Both the position numbers and the translations under genes were made by a program. A stretch of DNA of 6,261 nt from an uncultured Altererythrobacter sp. GTDB taxonomy: Bacteria; Pseudomonadota; Alphaproteobacteria; Sphingomonadales; Sphingomonadaceae. This document shows, one piece after another, positions 6,061-6,261 of the stretch. The notes below the pieces were generated by a model, which was not told the origin of the DNA, ran no database searches, and worked only from the letters and a program-made list of their open reading frames with translations. Numbering within the stretch: the first letter of the stretch is position 1; the number at the start of each line of letters is the position of its first letter. The stretch covers positions 1 to 6,261 of the forward strand of contig CAMPGP010000134.1 of the NCBI GenBank assembly GCA_946885545.1, read 5' to 3'.

Positions 6061-6097
6061 CATGACCTCGACGGGGCCCGCCCACCCGCGAGGCATG
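6061..6097 (+). promoter_or_regulatory. 13-bp GC-rich hairpin in the presumed cold-shock mRNA leader
   Basis: CATG(6061-6064)-a-CCTCG(6066-6070)-a-CGGG(6072-6075), a 9-base loop, then CCCG(6085-6088) CGAGG(6089-6093) CATG(6094-6097). All 13 pairs are Watson-Crick with two single-A bulges on the 5' arm. It ends 35 nt before the ATG at 6133. No T-run follows, so it is not an intrinsic terminator. A role in leader folding or mRNA stability is inferred from position. Confidence 0.5.
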
Positions 6098-6132
6098 ACA
6101 GATTGGGGCGGAGCGAAGGTACGTTTTGGTTT

Positions 6133-6261
6133 ATGGGTTACGATAGAGGCCGCCGGGGTCGCGGACGCGACAAGCGCGATGGTTTCGGGGAAGAGGGGTT
6201 CGATCCCTTCGGTGGATCGCCCGGCAATTTCGGGGACAACAACTACGGCGGAGGCGATCGC
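6133..6261 (+). CDS. Cold-shock protein with glycine/arginine-rich N-terminal extension (partial, 3' end outside the window)
   Basis: Only the first 43 codons are present and the frame is open to the window edge. The visible part is a low-complexity, charged tail: MGYDRGRRGRGRDKRDG, then FGEEGFDPFGG and a Gly/Asn-rich stretch ending NNYGGGDR. I recognise this as the N-terminal extension of the sphingomonad cold-shock protein, in which a glycine-rich linker leads into a CspA-type OB-fold RNA-binding domain; that domain lies beyond the edge and is not seen here. RG-rich tails of this kind generally support RNA binding. The ATG at 6133 is chosen because the motif starts exactly there; the nearest purine-rich segment (GAAGG, 6115-6119) is rather far, at 13 nt. 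The gene is divergent from terC and has a structured leader upstream. Another Gly-rich RNA-binding protein is the main alternative. Confidence 0.7.
   Translation, partial: MGYDRGRRGRGRDKRDGFGEEGFDPFGGSPGNFGDNNYGGGDR

Larger units (their letters stand above)
5886..6132. other. Divergent intergenic region between terC and the cold-shock gene
   Basis: This 247-bp gap must carry the minus-strand terC promoter and the plus-strand cold-shock gene promoter and leader. I see an imperfect 7-5-7 inverted repeat at 5930-5948, a weak plus-strand promoter-like pair at 5981-6009, and a long GC-rich hairpin at 6061-6097. A 19-codon ATG frame at 6006-6065 lacks a ribosome site and is not annotated as a gene. 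No yybP-ykoY-like manganese riboswitch was recognised on the terC side; the presumed terC leader appears too short, though I cannot fold it. Confidence 0.6.

Noticed and set aside
6006..6065. 19-codon ATG frame (MVGVWQVGIRLESGIGNTT) in the cold-shock leader
   Set aside because: It has no Shine-Dalgarno and overlaps the only candidate -10 element. It could be an upstream leader peptide only if conserved in relatives.

Overview
This high-GC window looks like a chromosomal segment from an alphaproteobacterium. The closest fit is Sphingomonadales, probably Erythrobacteraceae. This rests on base composition and codon use, and on the N-terminus of the gene at the right edge (MGYDRGRRGRGRDKRDGFGE...), which I recognise as the start of the glycine-rich cold-shock protein typical of that group. 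The taxon is an inference from memory, not from a search. I see no insertion sequences, tRNA or rRNA genes, CRISPR arrays or prophage genes.

Layout from left to right. Bases 1-163 hold no gene I can support, only GC-rich inverted repeats beyond the end of the first gene. Bases 164-3113 hold a compact three-gene minus-strand operon. It is transcribed from a small membrane-anchored protein of unknown function (132 aa), through an alkylglycerol-monooxygenase-like di-iron hydroxylase of the sterol desaturase superfamily (308 aa), to an FAD-dependent GMC oxidoreductase (528 aa). The spacings are 12 and 25 bp. Divergent from it, after a 96-bp gap, is a plus-strand M20 metallo-amidohydrolase of the AbgB type with a signal peptide (3210-4634). 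It meets, tail to tail with only 7 bp between, a second minus-strand operon: a TerC-family integral membrane protein (5079-5885) whose stop overlaps by 4 bp the start of a DUF442/TIGR01244 phosphatase-like or sulfurtransferase-like protein (4642-5082). A 247-bp intergenic region then separates terC from the start of the plus-strand cold-shock gene, which runs off the window at 6261.

How the genes may work together. In the first operon, a membrane oxygenase that would insert oxygen into a lipid-like substrate is paired with a flavin alcohol dehydrogenase that could oxidise the product further; the substrate cannot be read from the sequence. The M20 enzyme is probably a separate, exported amidase. 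TerC and the DUF442 protein appear translationally coupled, suggesting a shared role in metal or sulfur stress.

Nothing here is clearly a new defence or mobile system. The least-explained items are the small protein heading the lipid-oxidation operon, an inverted repeat between terC and the cold-shock gene, and a 13-bp GC-rich hairpin in the presumed cold-shock leader.
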